From Lactobacillaceae bacterium (GTDB lineage Bacteria > Bacillota > Bacilli > Lactobacillales > Lactobacillaceae), in assembly GCA_031289015.1 (NCBI GenBank), contig JAITQG010000060.1:1-46613 (forward strand): a stretch of 46,613 bases of DNA. The letters run 5' to 3'. How positions within the stretch are numbered: position 1 is the first letter of the stretch; every line of letters begins with the position of its first letter. The notes beneath the pieces were generated by a model that had not been told where the DNA came from, searched no databases, and saw nothing but the letters and a program-made list of their open reading frames with translations. A program made the position numbers and the translations under genes. Shown piece after piece: positions 1 to 8,349 of this stretch.

Positions 1-2483
1 CAGTGAAGCCGGGGGTAACCCAAACGATTAATGTTAATTTGAATATTACCAGTAAGCAAGCTAAAGATGCTTGGCTAGAAGGGTATTTTGGCATTAAAGA
101 AGTCGGGTCTAACAATACCAATGTACTGCCTATTGTGGCGTATTATGGTGATTTGGACAAAGAAACCATCATTGACCCAATGAGTACAACAGCTAATTCT
201 ATTTTGGATACAGCTAATTTAGCACCGGAAAAAGATATGCCAGGGAATGGCTATGGCTATACCTTTAATGAAAAAAATGGTGGACTACAATTTAATAAGG
301 ACGATATTTGGTATAGTTCAAATACGAATGTCGATTTGGGTCCTGCACGCAAGTACGTGTACCATACGGTTGAATTGACCAGAAATGCAAAAACTCTGCA
401 TGGCTATCTTGCAGATAAAAAAGGCAAGGTGCTACAAAACGGAAAAACCATCAATGATATTGGTAGAAATTATTGTTCTGGGACTGAAGTTGAAGGCAAC
501 ATCTCTAGTGCGGATTTTGCGTGGGATGGAAACATAGTTGATCCAAATAGTGGCGAACACAAGCAAGCAGCTGAGGGGGATTACGTTTATCATTTAGAGG
601 CTACGAGTCAATTGCCACATGCTAAAATGCAAGCACAAAACTTCACGATTCACGTTGATAAAACAAAACCAGTGGCATCCGGTCTCAAAATTGAAAAGCG
701 CGGCAAGGCTTATTTCCTAGTTGGTACGCTCACGGATTCTGGTTCGGGATTTGGTGTTCAAATTAGTGATTACCATTTCTTCATTTCAATCAATAACCAG
801 ATGGACAATATCCCTATTAAGGAATTAATTGGTAACAAGCGGACAAAGAAAATCGACCTGAATTATCAATTGAGTAATGCAATGGCTAATTTAATTGTGG
901 AGGGTGATAACTCCGTCGTATTTAGTGCCTATGATTTTGCTAATAATTGGATTGACGAAGCGATTAAATTCAAAGACGGAAATGATCAAGCAGCCAACTT
1001 CAAAGTAACTTCGCCAGCTCGACCAACGATTTTTAAGGCTGGTGATACGTATAAAAGCTTATTAGAACCATTTGAACCATGGTCAGCAGCTGATCCTTAT
1101 CATATTGCTGATAATTCTGAAGGCATAGATGGTTATATGAATTGGAAGTTCTATAACCAAGCAGAACCTGATTTTACTAACGAATGGAATGATCCAATCA
1201 ATCATAAAATCAGAATCGAAGGGACATCACCATTTAGTTTCTATGTCAATGGACAAAAAGTGGTTCCTAATAACTTGAATCATTACAATGTGTGGATTAA
1301 ATATGATCCGAACGCGTTAGATGTATTTCGGGATATGTCAGCATTTCCAATTATCTATTTGACTTTTTCAAAGGATGCAGCGGGAAGCGATATTATTGAG
1401 AAGCGCCCAGTCAAACTTGTGGGTGGTTCATGGGCTGCACCAAACCTAGTGGTTGACAAAAATGACGGCCGTAATAAACAGGGAATTGATTGGTCTGACA
1501 TGTTTATGAATATTAGGGATACTGGAGCAACCCAAGATTTGGATGATGATGAAATATTAGCATCACTTGGGCTACCAAAATGGACTGACTTTGGACAAAG
1601 TTGTCTGGTAACCACAAATAAAGCTGAACTAGATGCTAGGTTTAAGGTCACGCAAACTTCAGGAAAAGTCCATGTTATTAATAAAACGGCTGGTGAACGT
1701 GCAACAGACAGTCAAACGATCATCACAAAAGCCACTGCTGATTCAAATGATGCAACGCGTCAATTAAAGTTGCGTGAAGGATTGAATGCTATTCAGAGTT
1801 ATACTGATGAATGTCCTGATCAAATTTTAACCGCAATTGTTTATTATTCAACCAAGAAAATGGAAGCAGACAAAGTAACGTTGGATAATTTTGATTTCAT
1901 TAATGTGGCTGATTGGAATAGTGCTAAAAAACAGTACACCTTACGTGGTACTGTTGGTGATAACATCGCAAACATCAAAATTTTAGGTAACTCAACGGAT
2001 GCCAATGATCCCAAGAATCAGGTTGTTATTAAGGACAATACTTGGTCTTATGCAGCCTCACTTGATGCAGACTATGGTTATCGAACTTGGACAATGCTAA
2101 TTACCATGAAAAATGGTAAACAAATGAAATCAACCATTGGTGGTTTCTACGATTTTGGCATTCCTGAACTTAAATTTGACGATGCAATTAAATGGAAGGG
2201 CAATGATAAAGACGGGTATGATGTGTATACCAACAACAACACATTTACCTTTACCGGCACGGCTAAGGACAATGCCAACGGGTATTCAGTCTATATGAAT
2301 GGTAACTTTATCTTGGCTGACCAAGGTACGCAATCAGGCCAAATATCACAAGGTACACCTCATAAATTCTGTGAGACGTACAATTTGGCAAAGAATCATA
2401 TGACTGAATTTGAATGGAAAATTATGGATCGTATGAATAATTACAAATTCGTGCATATCCGTGTGCATCAAGGTAAGTCATAA
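1..2483 (+). CDS. Cell-envelope subtilisin-like proteinase (lactocepin/C5a-peptidase type), C-terminal part, 5' end outside window
   Basis: The reading frame is open to the left edge, so only about 827 C-terminal residues are seen and the S8 protease domain is not in view. The visible part looks like the fibronectin-III-like A and B domains of lactic acid bacterial cell-envelope proteinases. An early segment (about residues 20-60, around LPIVAYYGD) recalls the conserved Fn3_5 motif with its YxGFxGDW-like strand. A following segment with VDLGPARKY, AWDGNIVDP and EGDYVYHLEA matches the bacterial-Ig-like pattern of these proteins. Repeats of DNANGYSVYMNG and GDNIANIKILGN type suggest further beta-sandwich domains. 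The protein ends at VHQGKS without an LPXTG signal or C-terminal membrane segment, so wall attachment, if any, must use another route. A bidirectional terminator follows directly. The family assignment is by recall of domain patterns, not by alignment. Confidence 0.72.
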   Translation, partial: VKPGVTQTINVNLNITSKQAKDAWLEGYFGIKEVGSNNTNVLPIVAYYGDLDKETIIDPMSTTANSILDTANLAPEKDMPGNGYGYTFNEKNGGLQFNKDDIWYSSNTNVDLGPARKYVYHTVELTRNAKTLHGYLADKKGKVLQNGKTINDIGRNYCSGTEVEGNISSADFAWDGNIVDPNSGEHKQAAEGDYVYHLEATSQLPHAKMQAQNFTIHVDKTKPVASGLKIEKRGKAYFLVGTLTDSGSGFGVQISDYHFFISINNQMDNIPIKELIGNKRTKKIDLNYQLSNAMANLIVEGDNSVVFSAYDFANNWIDEAIKFKDGNDQAANFKVTSPARPTIFKAGDTYKSLLEPFEPWSAADPYHIADNSEGIDGYMNWKFYNQAEPDFTNEWNDPINHKIRIEGTSPFSFYVNGQKVVPNNLNHYNVWIKYDPNALDVFRDMSAFPIIYLTFSKDAAGSDIIEKRPVKLVGGSWAAPNLVVDKNDGRNKQGIDWSDMFMNIRDTGATQDLDDDEILASLGLPKWTDFGQSCLVTTNKAELDARFKVTQTSGKVHVINKTAGERATDSQTIITKATADSNDATRQLKLREGLNAIQSYTDECPDQILTAIVYYSTKKMEADKVTLDNFDFINVADWNSAKKQYTLRGTVGDNIANIKILGNSTDANDPKNQVVIKDNTWSYAASLDADYGYRTWTMLITMKNGKQMKSTIGGFYDFGIPELKFDDAIKWKGNDKDGYDVYTNNNTFTFTGTAKDNANGYSVYMNGNFILADQGTQSGQISQGTPHKFCETYNLAKNHMTEFEWKIMDRMNNYKFVHIRVHQGKS

Positions 2484-2490
2484 ATATTAA

Positions 2491-2533
2491 AAAAGCAGGT
2501 CGCAACCGATAAATGGTTTGCGACCTGCTTTTT
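2491..2533. terminator. Bidirectional rho-independent terminator between proteinase gene and nrdI
   Basis: A stem of GCAGGTCGCAACC (2495-2507) against GGTTTGCGACCTGC (2515-2528), with one bulged base and a 7-nt loop, is flanked by A-run and T-run. It can therefore terminate both the upstream proteinase gene and the convergent nrdI. Confidence 0.9.
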
Positions 2534-2555
2534 GCGCTGTATTTAATAATTTATT

Positions 2556-3293
2556 TTAGGCCTGGCTGGGCACATGCGCGTTACTAGCTTCAGGGAACGC
2601 GAGGACTGAGCCAGTGACCGGCCACATCCATGAATGTTGTAATGACATTAAATTAATTTGGGCGCTGTAGATGTCTTCTGGGACCGCCGCGTATTCAATA
2701 TTGGTGATATGGGAAAAATCATACCGGCTGGGTACCAGGACCTGTGAGACGAGCTGTTTGGCATCGTCAATCAAGATTCCTTCACCTTGGGGCTCGTTTT
2801 GCAACATTAATAAACGCAAGGCTGAGGCACTCGTAGGGGCTTGTGATTGGGCGTATTCATGCAAGCGATGGGCCATGTTGTTATAGACACGTTCTAAATC
2901 ACGATCTGTCCCCCGTAATTCGTATTCGGCAATCATCGGTGCGTGAAAGTTCACCGCATATCGGCGCGCGGTCAAAATATATTGCGCATTAAAATTCTTG
3001 TTGCCCGAACCAATTACACCCAGCAGTTTTTGTGTGCCATGATTATAATCGACTTGATCAGAAAGGGCATTGGTCATGATTTCTTTGACGCCGCTATGAA
3101 TGCCATTACCGCCATCTAAATAAGTGGGGACGAAGACAAAGAACGGGTCGGTTTCTTCATGATCGACGGTTGCATCCGAGATTTCAACAGCTTCAAATTC
3201 GAATTCACCTTGGGCATTGGCATATGTGGCTAAATTATTGACGAAATGGCGCGTATTGCCCGAGACCGTAATATAGAGTAAACGTACTTTCAT
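2556..3293 (-). CDS. nrdI: NrdI flavodoxin-like protein, class Ib RNR activator, with a C-terminal extension
   Basis: NrdI is the flavodoxin that delivers the oxidant needed to build the Mn(III)2-tyrosyl radical cofactor of NrdF. The N-terminal part shows the FMN phosphate loop VSGNTRHF (about residues 10-17), the VPTYLDGGNG loop and the family block GSGNKNFNAQY followed by RRYAVNFHAPMIAEYELRGT. Family members are usually about 130-160 residues. This one is 245, with about 85 extra C-terminal residues after HEYAQSQAPTS that I do not recognise. The start is supported by AAGGAG six bases upstream. It is divergent from nrdEF rather than in an nrdHIEF operon, so the 300-bp region between them probably regulates both directions. 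Confidence 0.9.
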   Translation of the reverse strand: MKVRLLYITVSGNTRHFVNNLATYANAQGEFEFEAVEISDATVDHEETDPFFVFVPTYLDGGNGIHSGVKEIMTNALSDQVDYNHGTQKLLGVIGSGNKNFNAQYILTARRYAVNFHAPMIAEYELRGTDRDLERVYNNMAHRLHEYAQSQAPTSASALRLLMLQNEPQGEGILIDDAKQLVSQVLVPSRYDFSHITNIEYAAVPEDIYSAQINLMSLQHSWMWPVTGSVLAFPEASNAHVPSQA

Positions 3294-3408
3294 GACCAGC
3301 TCCTTTGTTGACGTGGTTTATCAGATAATAAGACAACCTTACACTGGATTTTGCGGTGGTGCAACTATTATAAATCCGAAAAGTTTGTGAAAAGTGCAGC
3401 ATAACGCT

Positions 3409-3420
3409 CTGTTAGATTTA
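3409..3420 (+). promoter_or_regulatory. nrd-associated GTTAGATT motif, copy 1
   Basis: CTGTTAGATTTA between nrdI and nrdE. The same core occurs at 3521, 21820 (inverted) and 22391-22415 (both orientations), each time upstream of a ribonucleotide reductase gene. Binding protein unknown; it does not match the NrdR consensus I know. Confidence 0.5.
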
Positions 3421-3450
3421 ACAAATTCATAACATTTAATTCAAACAACC

Positions 3451-3476
3451 GTTATATCAATAAGAGTTGATATAAC
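3451..3476. promoter_or_regulatory. Perfect 10-bp inverted repeat in the nrdI-nrdE divergent region
   Basis: GTTATATCAA (3451-3460) and TTGATATAAC (3467-3476) are exact inverted copies separated by TAAGAG. The element lies upstream of the nrdE -35 box and has no T-run, so an operator is more likely than a terminator. Confidence 0.5.
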
Positions 3477-3513
3477 AAGCTTCGTTGCGTTCCGGTATTT
3501 AAGAGTAAAGGGG

Positions 3514-3542
3514 TTGCATTCTGTTAGATTCACGCTTATAAT
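3514..3542 (+). promoter_or_regulatory. nrdEF promoter with the GTTAGATT motif in its spacer
   Basis: TTGCAT (3514-3519), a 17-bp spacer and a perfect TATAAT (3537-3542). The second nrd motif CTGTTAGATTCA (3521-3532) fills the spacer, a position where a bound repressor would exclude RNA polymerase. Confidence 0.75.
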
Positions 3543-3605
3543 TTTCAACATACTTACCATTTATAAATAGAATATACAATCAAAAGAGGAATGCAGGTGC
3601 CCCAT

Positions 3606-5777
3606 ATGAACTTAACGACAATGGACCAAAATGAAGTCACATATTTTGACTTGAATAATGAATTAAACATCCCTAAAAACAACAGCATTCAATTGGATAA
3701 GGATAAAGAGGCCCTGGATGCCTTTATTCGTGAAAACGTCGATCCGAATACTTTGAAGTTTGAAACTTTGCGTGATCGCTTCGATTATTTGATTGAACAT
3801 GATTTTGTCGACAACGACATGGTTAATCACTACCGGTTTGAATTCATCGAGCGCTTGTATGATTATTTGCGTGGTGAAGACTTCCACTTCAAGTCATTCA
3901 TGGCTGCATATAAGTTTTATGCGCAATATGCAATCAAGACCAACGACAACAAGTACTATATTGAAAACTATATCGACCGTGTAGCCATGAACGCATTGTT
4001 CTACGCTAATGGTAGTGAAGAATTGGCCATGCAATTGGCTGATGAAATGGTGCATCAACGATACCAACCCGCCACGCCGTCATTCTTGAATGCTGGGCGG
4101 TCACGCCGTGGTGAATTGGTGTCTTGTTTCGTGCTCCAAGCCACTGATGATATGAATTCAATCGGCCGCACAATCAACTCAGCACTTCAATTGTCAAAAA
4201 TTGGTGGTGGGGTTGGCATCAATCTTACTAACTTGCGTGAAGCTGGTGGCCCAATCAAGGGGATCGCCAACGCTGCTTCAGGGGTTGTGCCGGTGATGAA
4301 ATTGTTGGAAGATTCTTTCACGTATTCAAACCAAATGGGCCAACGTCAAGGCGCAGGAGTAGTTTATCTTTCAGTCTTCCACCCAGACATCATGGCTTTC
4401 CTTTCAACTAAGAAGGAAAACGCCGATGAAAAAATTCGAGTTAAGACCTTGTCACTTGGGTTGACGGTCCCAGATAAGTTTTATGATTTGGTCCGTGCCA
4501 ACGCCGACATGTTCTTGTTCTCACCATATGATGTGGAACGTGAATATGGCCAACCTTATAACTACATCGATGTGACCGCTGAATACGACAAGCTGGTGAT
4601 CAACCCACGCATCAAGAAGTTCAAGATTCGGGCCCGCGATTTGGAAAACGAAATCTCAAAGATGCAACAAGAATCTGGTTATCCATATGTCATCAACATC
4701 GACACGGTTAACAAGGCGAACCCAATTCACGGTAAAGTAATCTCATCAAACTTGTGTTCAGAAATTTTGCAAATCCAAAAAGCTTCAGAAATTGGCAATA
4801 TGCAAGATTACATCAAGATGGGCTCAGATATTTCATGTAACTTGGGTTCAACCAACGTGGTTAACATGATGGATACTGATAACTTTGAAGCTTCAGTTGA
4901 TGCCATGGTACGTGCTTTGTCATTTGTTTCTGACAACTCAAAGCTTGATATCGTGCCTTCAGTTGAAACTGGAAATCGCGAATTGCACGCCATTGGCTTG
5001 GGTGCAATGGGCTTGGCTGGGTTCTTTGCTAAAAACCAAATGCACTATGGGGATGAAGAAGCTTTGGACTTCACCAACGTCTACTTCATGATGTTGAACT
5101 ACTATACCTTGAAGGCTTCAAACCAAATCGCCAAGGAACGTAAAGAAACTTTCTACGATTTTGACAAGTCAACGTATGCTGATGGTAGCTACTTTGATAA
5201 GTACTTGGGTGACGATTGGGGACCAAAGACCAAGAAGGTAGCTGACATTTTTGCCAAGCACCATGTACCAACGATTTATGACTGGTCAGAGTTGATGGAA
5301 TCAATCCGCACATACGGTTTGTACAACGCATACCGGATGGCGATTGCCCCAACTGGTTCAATTTCATATATCAACGATGCCACGGCGTCATTGCACCCAA
5401 TCATCAACAAAATTGAAGAACGTCAAGAAAAGAAGATTGGTAAGATTTATTACCCAGCACCATATTTGAGCAATGAAACTTTGCCATATTACCAATCAGC
5501 CTATGACATGGATATGCGTAAAGTCATTGATGTGTATGCGGCTGCCCAAGAACACATTGATCAAGGGATGGCGTTGACATTGTTTATGCGTTCATCAATT
5601 CCAGAAGGGTTGTATGACTGGAAGAATGGCCGCACCGACAAGATGACGACGCGTGATTTGAATATTTTGCGCATGTACGCATTCCACAAGAACATCAAGT
5701 CAGTTTATTATGTCCGGACTTACACCGATGATGAACAAGAGATGGGCGTAAATGAATGTGAGAGTTGTTCTATTTAA
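3606..5777 (+). CDS. nrdE: Ribonucleoside-diphosphate reductase class Ib, alpha subunit
   Basis: NrdE reduces ribonucleoside diphosphates to deoxyribonucleotides using a radical supplied by NrdF. Visible signatures are the substrate-site cysteine in SCFVLQATDDM, the glycine-rich KIGGGVGINL, the catalytic loop NLCSEILQ and the C-terminal redox pair CESC that is re-reduced by NrdH. The 723-residue length is normal for class Ib, and the N terminus lacks an ATP cone as expected. I chose ATG 3606 because AGGTG lies six bases upstream and the product then starts just before the family segment TYFDLNNE. An earlier ATG at 3591 directly abuts the AGAGGA sequence and is badly placed. nrdF follows after 66 bases, with no terminator between. 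Confidence 0.96.
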   Translation: MNLTTMDQNEVTYFDLNNELNIPKNNSIQLDKDKEALDAFIRENVDPNTLKFETLRDRFDYLIEHDFVDNDMVNHYRFEFIERLYDYLRGEDFHFKSFMAAYKFYAQYAIKTNDNKYYIENYIDRVAMNALFYANGSEELAMQLADEMVHQRYQPATPSFLNAGRSRRGELVSCFVLQATDDMNSIGRTINSALQLSKIGGGVGINLTNLREAGGPIKGIANAASGVVPVMKLLEDSFTYSNQMGQRQGAGVVYLSVFHPDIMAFLSTKKENADEKIRVKTLSLGLTVPDKFYDLVRANADMFLFSPYDVEREYGQPYNYIDVTAEYDKLVINPRIKKFKIRARDLENEISKMQQESGYPYVINIDTVNKANPIHGKVISSNLCSEILQIQKASEIGNMQDYIKMGSDISCNLGSTNVVNMMDTDNFEASVDAMVRALSFVSDNSKLDIVPSVETGNRELHAIGLGAMGLAGFFAKNQMHYGDEEALDFTNVYFMMLNYYTLKASNQIAKERKETFYDFDKSTYADGSYFDKYLGDDWGPKTKKVADIFAKHHVPTIYDWSELMESIRTYGLYNAYRMAIAPTGSISYINDATASLHPIINKIEERQEKKIGKIYYPAPYLSNETLPYYQSAYDMDMRKVIDVYAAAQEHIDQGMALTLFMRSSIPEGLYDWKNGRTDKMTTRDLNILRMYAFHKNIKSVYYVRTYTDDEQEMGVNECESCSI

Positions 5778-5843
5778 TCTTGGCCCAAACAGGTCTATAA
5801 TGGATAGAGCAAAATAATTTAACAGAAGAGGATGACAAACAAC

Positions 5844-6806
5844 ATGGCCAATAATTACGTTGCAATCAATTGGAACGCCATCGAAGACCAAATCGACAAG
5901 GCTACTTGGGAAAAGCTCACGGAGCAATTCTGGCTGGATACCCGAATTCCATTGTCAAACGATCTAGACGACTGGCGCAAGATGACTGATGGCGAACATT
6001 ACCTCGTTGGGCATGTGTTTGGTGGCTTGACGTTGCTGGATACGCTGCAATCACAAGATGGGATGTCGGCATTGAAAAATGACGTCCGCACCCAACACGA
6101 AGAAGCGGTCATGAATAATATTGAATTCATGGAATCCGTGCACGCCAAGTCATATTCATCAATCTTTGAAACGCTGAATTCCCACGCTGAGATTGAAGAA
6201 ATTTTCCGCTGGACAGATTCAGATGAATATTTGCAATTCAAGGCGCAACGCATCAATGACATTTACCAAAATGGCTCAGCGTTGCAAAAGAAGGTTGCTT
6301 CCGTCTTCTTGGAAACCTTCCTATTCTATTCTGGTTTCTACACGCCTTTGTATTATTTAGGCCACAACAAGTTAAATAACGTGGCTGAAATCATTAAGTT
6401 GATTTTGCGTGATGAATCAGTGCATGGGACTTACATTGGCTACAAGTTCCAATTGGCCTTTAATGAGTTGGAAGAAGCTGAACAAGACAAGCTCAAGATG
6501 TGGATGTATGATTTGTTGATGGATTTGTACGCCAACGAAGAACGCTACACCCATGAGTTGTATGATGGGGTGGGCTGGTCTGAATCGGTCTTAACGTTTA
6601 TTCGCTACAATGCTAACAAGGCGTTGATGAATTTGGGTCAAGATCCATTGTTCCCAGACGGGGCTGAAGATGTGAATCCGATTGTCATGAACGGAATTTC
6701 AACGACCACTTCAAACCATGATTTCTTCTCACAAGTTGGTAATGGTTACCGCTTGGGCCAATTGGAAGTTATGGAAGATGACGATTACAATTACGGCTTA
6801 GAATAA
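5844..6806 (+). CDS. nrdF: Ribonucleoside-diphosphate reductase class Ib, beta subunit
   Basis: NrdF carries the dimetal site and tyrosyl radical of class Ib RNR. The N terminus INWNAIEDQIDKATWEKL and the DTRIPLSNDL segment are classic. The metal and radical residues are visible in LDTLQSQDG, NIEFMESVHAKSYS (ExxH, with the nearby Tyr as radical candidate), the Glu of VFLETFLFYSG and LRDESVHGTYIG. ATG 5844 has AGAGG 12 bases upstream. The in-frame ATG 5832 touches that same AGAGG and would add MTNN, so the true start is not fully settled. The gene ends in a strong terminator. Confidence 0.96.
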   Translation: MANNYVAINWNAIEDQIDKATWEKLTEQFWLDTRIPLSNDLDDWRKMTDGEHYLVGHVFGGLTLLDTLQSQDGMSALKNDVRTQHEEAVMNNIEFMESVHAKSYSSIFETLNSHAEIEEIFRWTDSDEYLQFKAQRINDIYQNGSALQKKVASVFLETFLFYSGFYTPLYYLGHNKLNNVAEIIKLILRDESVHGTYIGYKFQLAFNELEEAEQDKLKMWMYDLLMDLYANEERYTHELYDGVGWSESVLTFIRYNANKALMNLGQDPLFPDGAEDVNPIVMNGISTTTSNHDFFSQVGNGYRLGQLEVMEDDDYNYGLE

Positions 6807-6816
6807 TGACCACATG

Positions 6817-6845
6817 AAAAGACTGAGTAAAATCAGTCTTTTTTT
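6817..6845 (+). terminator. Terminator after nrdEF
   Basis: AAAAGACTGA (6817-6826) pairs with TCAGTCTTTT (6833-6842) around a 6-nt loop, with the T-run continuing to 6845. Confidence 0.9.
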
Positions 6846-6978
6846 GATAGTAATTAGGTAAGCGCTATTGTAATTCTAACCACAATCAACTAAACTACTG
6901 TGTATAGTTAAAAGTTTATTGTTGCATAAAGACAATTGACTAGCAGGCTAAAATTAGCGTACATAAAGGGAGTTTAGC

Positions 6979-8181
6979 ATGAAGCAAATTACAGTTAAGA
7001 ATAAGTGGTTAATCGGGGTTTTATCAGGGACGTTTGCATTAGCGTTAATCGGTGGATTTGGACAAGTATCCGCGGATGCTACCGCTGCCAACAATTACGG
7101 GCTGACCGTAATTAATACGCAACGCGCACAACCATCGGCAACGGTCCAAGCCGACGATGGTTTGTTATATACCGTTAATGCTGGAGAAGCATCAGGTGAT
7201 GTCACCGTAACTAATCTTGTGACTAAGAAGGTTGTCAAGCACATCAGTTTAGGCAATGATCTCGCCAAGGGTAAAATTATTGCCCCAGATGCCTGTGTAA
7301 CGGATGGTAAATATGTCTATGCCATAGGTGGTTATTATCGTAGTGTCTTTACCATTGATACGGCCACGCAAAAAGTTGTTGCCCAAGTTGATTCACCCGA
7401 GGGTGCTGAATCGGATGCTAGTAGTTATATAAATGCAACCATTGATAAACAACATCACCTAATTTATATCGGACGTGAGGATGAAGGGATTGATGTGTAT
7501 AATACGGCAACCAAAAAGTATGAGAAAACGATTTCAGTTGTTAAGGCAATCGCAGGTCAAAGTACATTTAAAGATGCTATTGTGCAACAAGTCTTCTATG
7601 ATGATGGTGTGGTGTATTTTGGTGGTGAAGCCCATACTAAAGGCATGAATGGTGGCGCAGGAGCCTTTGTTGGTGAATATAATGTCACGACAAAAAAAGT
7701 CCAAGGGTATTGGTTCCCAGGTGAAGATGGTTCGCCATTTCCAGCGCAAATTTTGCAACAGACCAACGGCGTGCAAGGGCTCGACGTGGTGCATTTTGGG
7801 CAAAAAAAGTTTTTGTATGAAACAAGCCATGTACGCCAAGGAGAATTAAATGTATTTGATTTAACCACTAAGAAAGTTGTCGCAACGTATAACTTGTATT
7901 CAAAAACACTAAAGGGACGGCCACACTCAGTTGTTACGTTGCCTAATAATAAAGTCGGGGTCGGTGTTTCAGGTAATGATGGATCACACTTGTCGATTAT
8001 CGATTTGACGCAAAATACAAATACGGGTGGCAAGTTAGTTAAGGATTATTTGGTGGTGCCTGGAATGGACTACAATAACAAAGTCAATTTGTATACTGCT
8101 AATCAAGGTAAGACGCTGATTTCACCGGATCGGACAGCTGCGGATGGTAAACTTTGGATTTATAACAATCCAAGTAATTAA
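6979..8181 (+). CDS. Secreted YncE/YVTN-type beta-propeller protein
   Basis: A 400-residue protein with a clear signal peptide: basic MKQITVKNK, a hydrophobic stretch, and predicted cleavage after QVSA near residue 32. The mature part has recurring strands of propeller-blade type, such as DGLLYTVNAGE, DGKYVYAIGGY, HHLIYIGRE, DGVVYFGGEA and KKFLYETSH, interleaved with IDTATQKVVAQV, YNTATKKYEKTI and FDLTTKKVVATY. That is about seven blade-like repeats of the YVTN/lactonase kind. No LPXTG or catalytic motif is visible, so it is probably released or held by interactions with other surface proteins. It is followed by a terminator and then by two more exported-protein genes. The exact role is unknown. 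Confidence 0.75.
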   Translation: MKQITVKNKWLIGVLSGTFALALIGGFGQVSADATAANNYGLTVINTQRAQPSATVQADDGLLYTVNAGEASGDVTVTNLVTKKVVKHISLGNDLAKGKIIAPDACVTDGKYVYAIGGYYRSVFTIDTATQKVVAQVDSPEGAESDASSYINATIDKQHHLIYIGREDEGIDVYNTATKKYEKTISVVKAIAGQSTFKDAIVQQVFYDDGVVYFGGEAHTKGMNGGAGAFVGEYNVTTKKVQGYWFPGEDGSPFPAQILQQTNGVQGLDVVHFGQKKFLYETSHVRQGELNVFDLTTKKVVATYNLYSKTLKGRPHSVVTLPNNKVGVGVSGNDGSHLSIIDLTQNTNTGGKLVKDYLVVPGMDYNNKVNLYTANQGKTLISPDRTAADGKLWIYNNPSN

Positions 8182-8197
8182 TTTAAGATTTCGAATA

Positions 8198-8230
8198 ATG
8201 CACATTTTTAGCCGAAAATGTGCATTTTTT
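8198..8230 (+). terminator. Terminator after the beta-propeller gene
   Basis: ATGCACATTTT (8198-8208) and AAAATGTGCAT (8215-8225) form an 11-bp stem followed by six T residues. Confidence 0.9.
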
Positions 8231-8349
8231 GTGCGTTTTGTAGGTCAAAAAGGTGAATTGGTAGGTAATACGAAAAAAAGCCGAGATTCAAGAGTTTTTG
8301 AGTTAAACTATTAATCATAGGAAAACGTAATTAATTAAGGAGAATTGTT

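Noticed and set aside
6857..6872. cre site ahead of the beta-propeller gene
   Set aside because: AGCGCT core only; the outer bases do not match the CcpA consensus.
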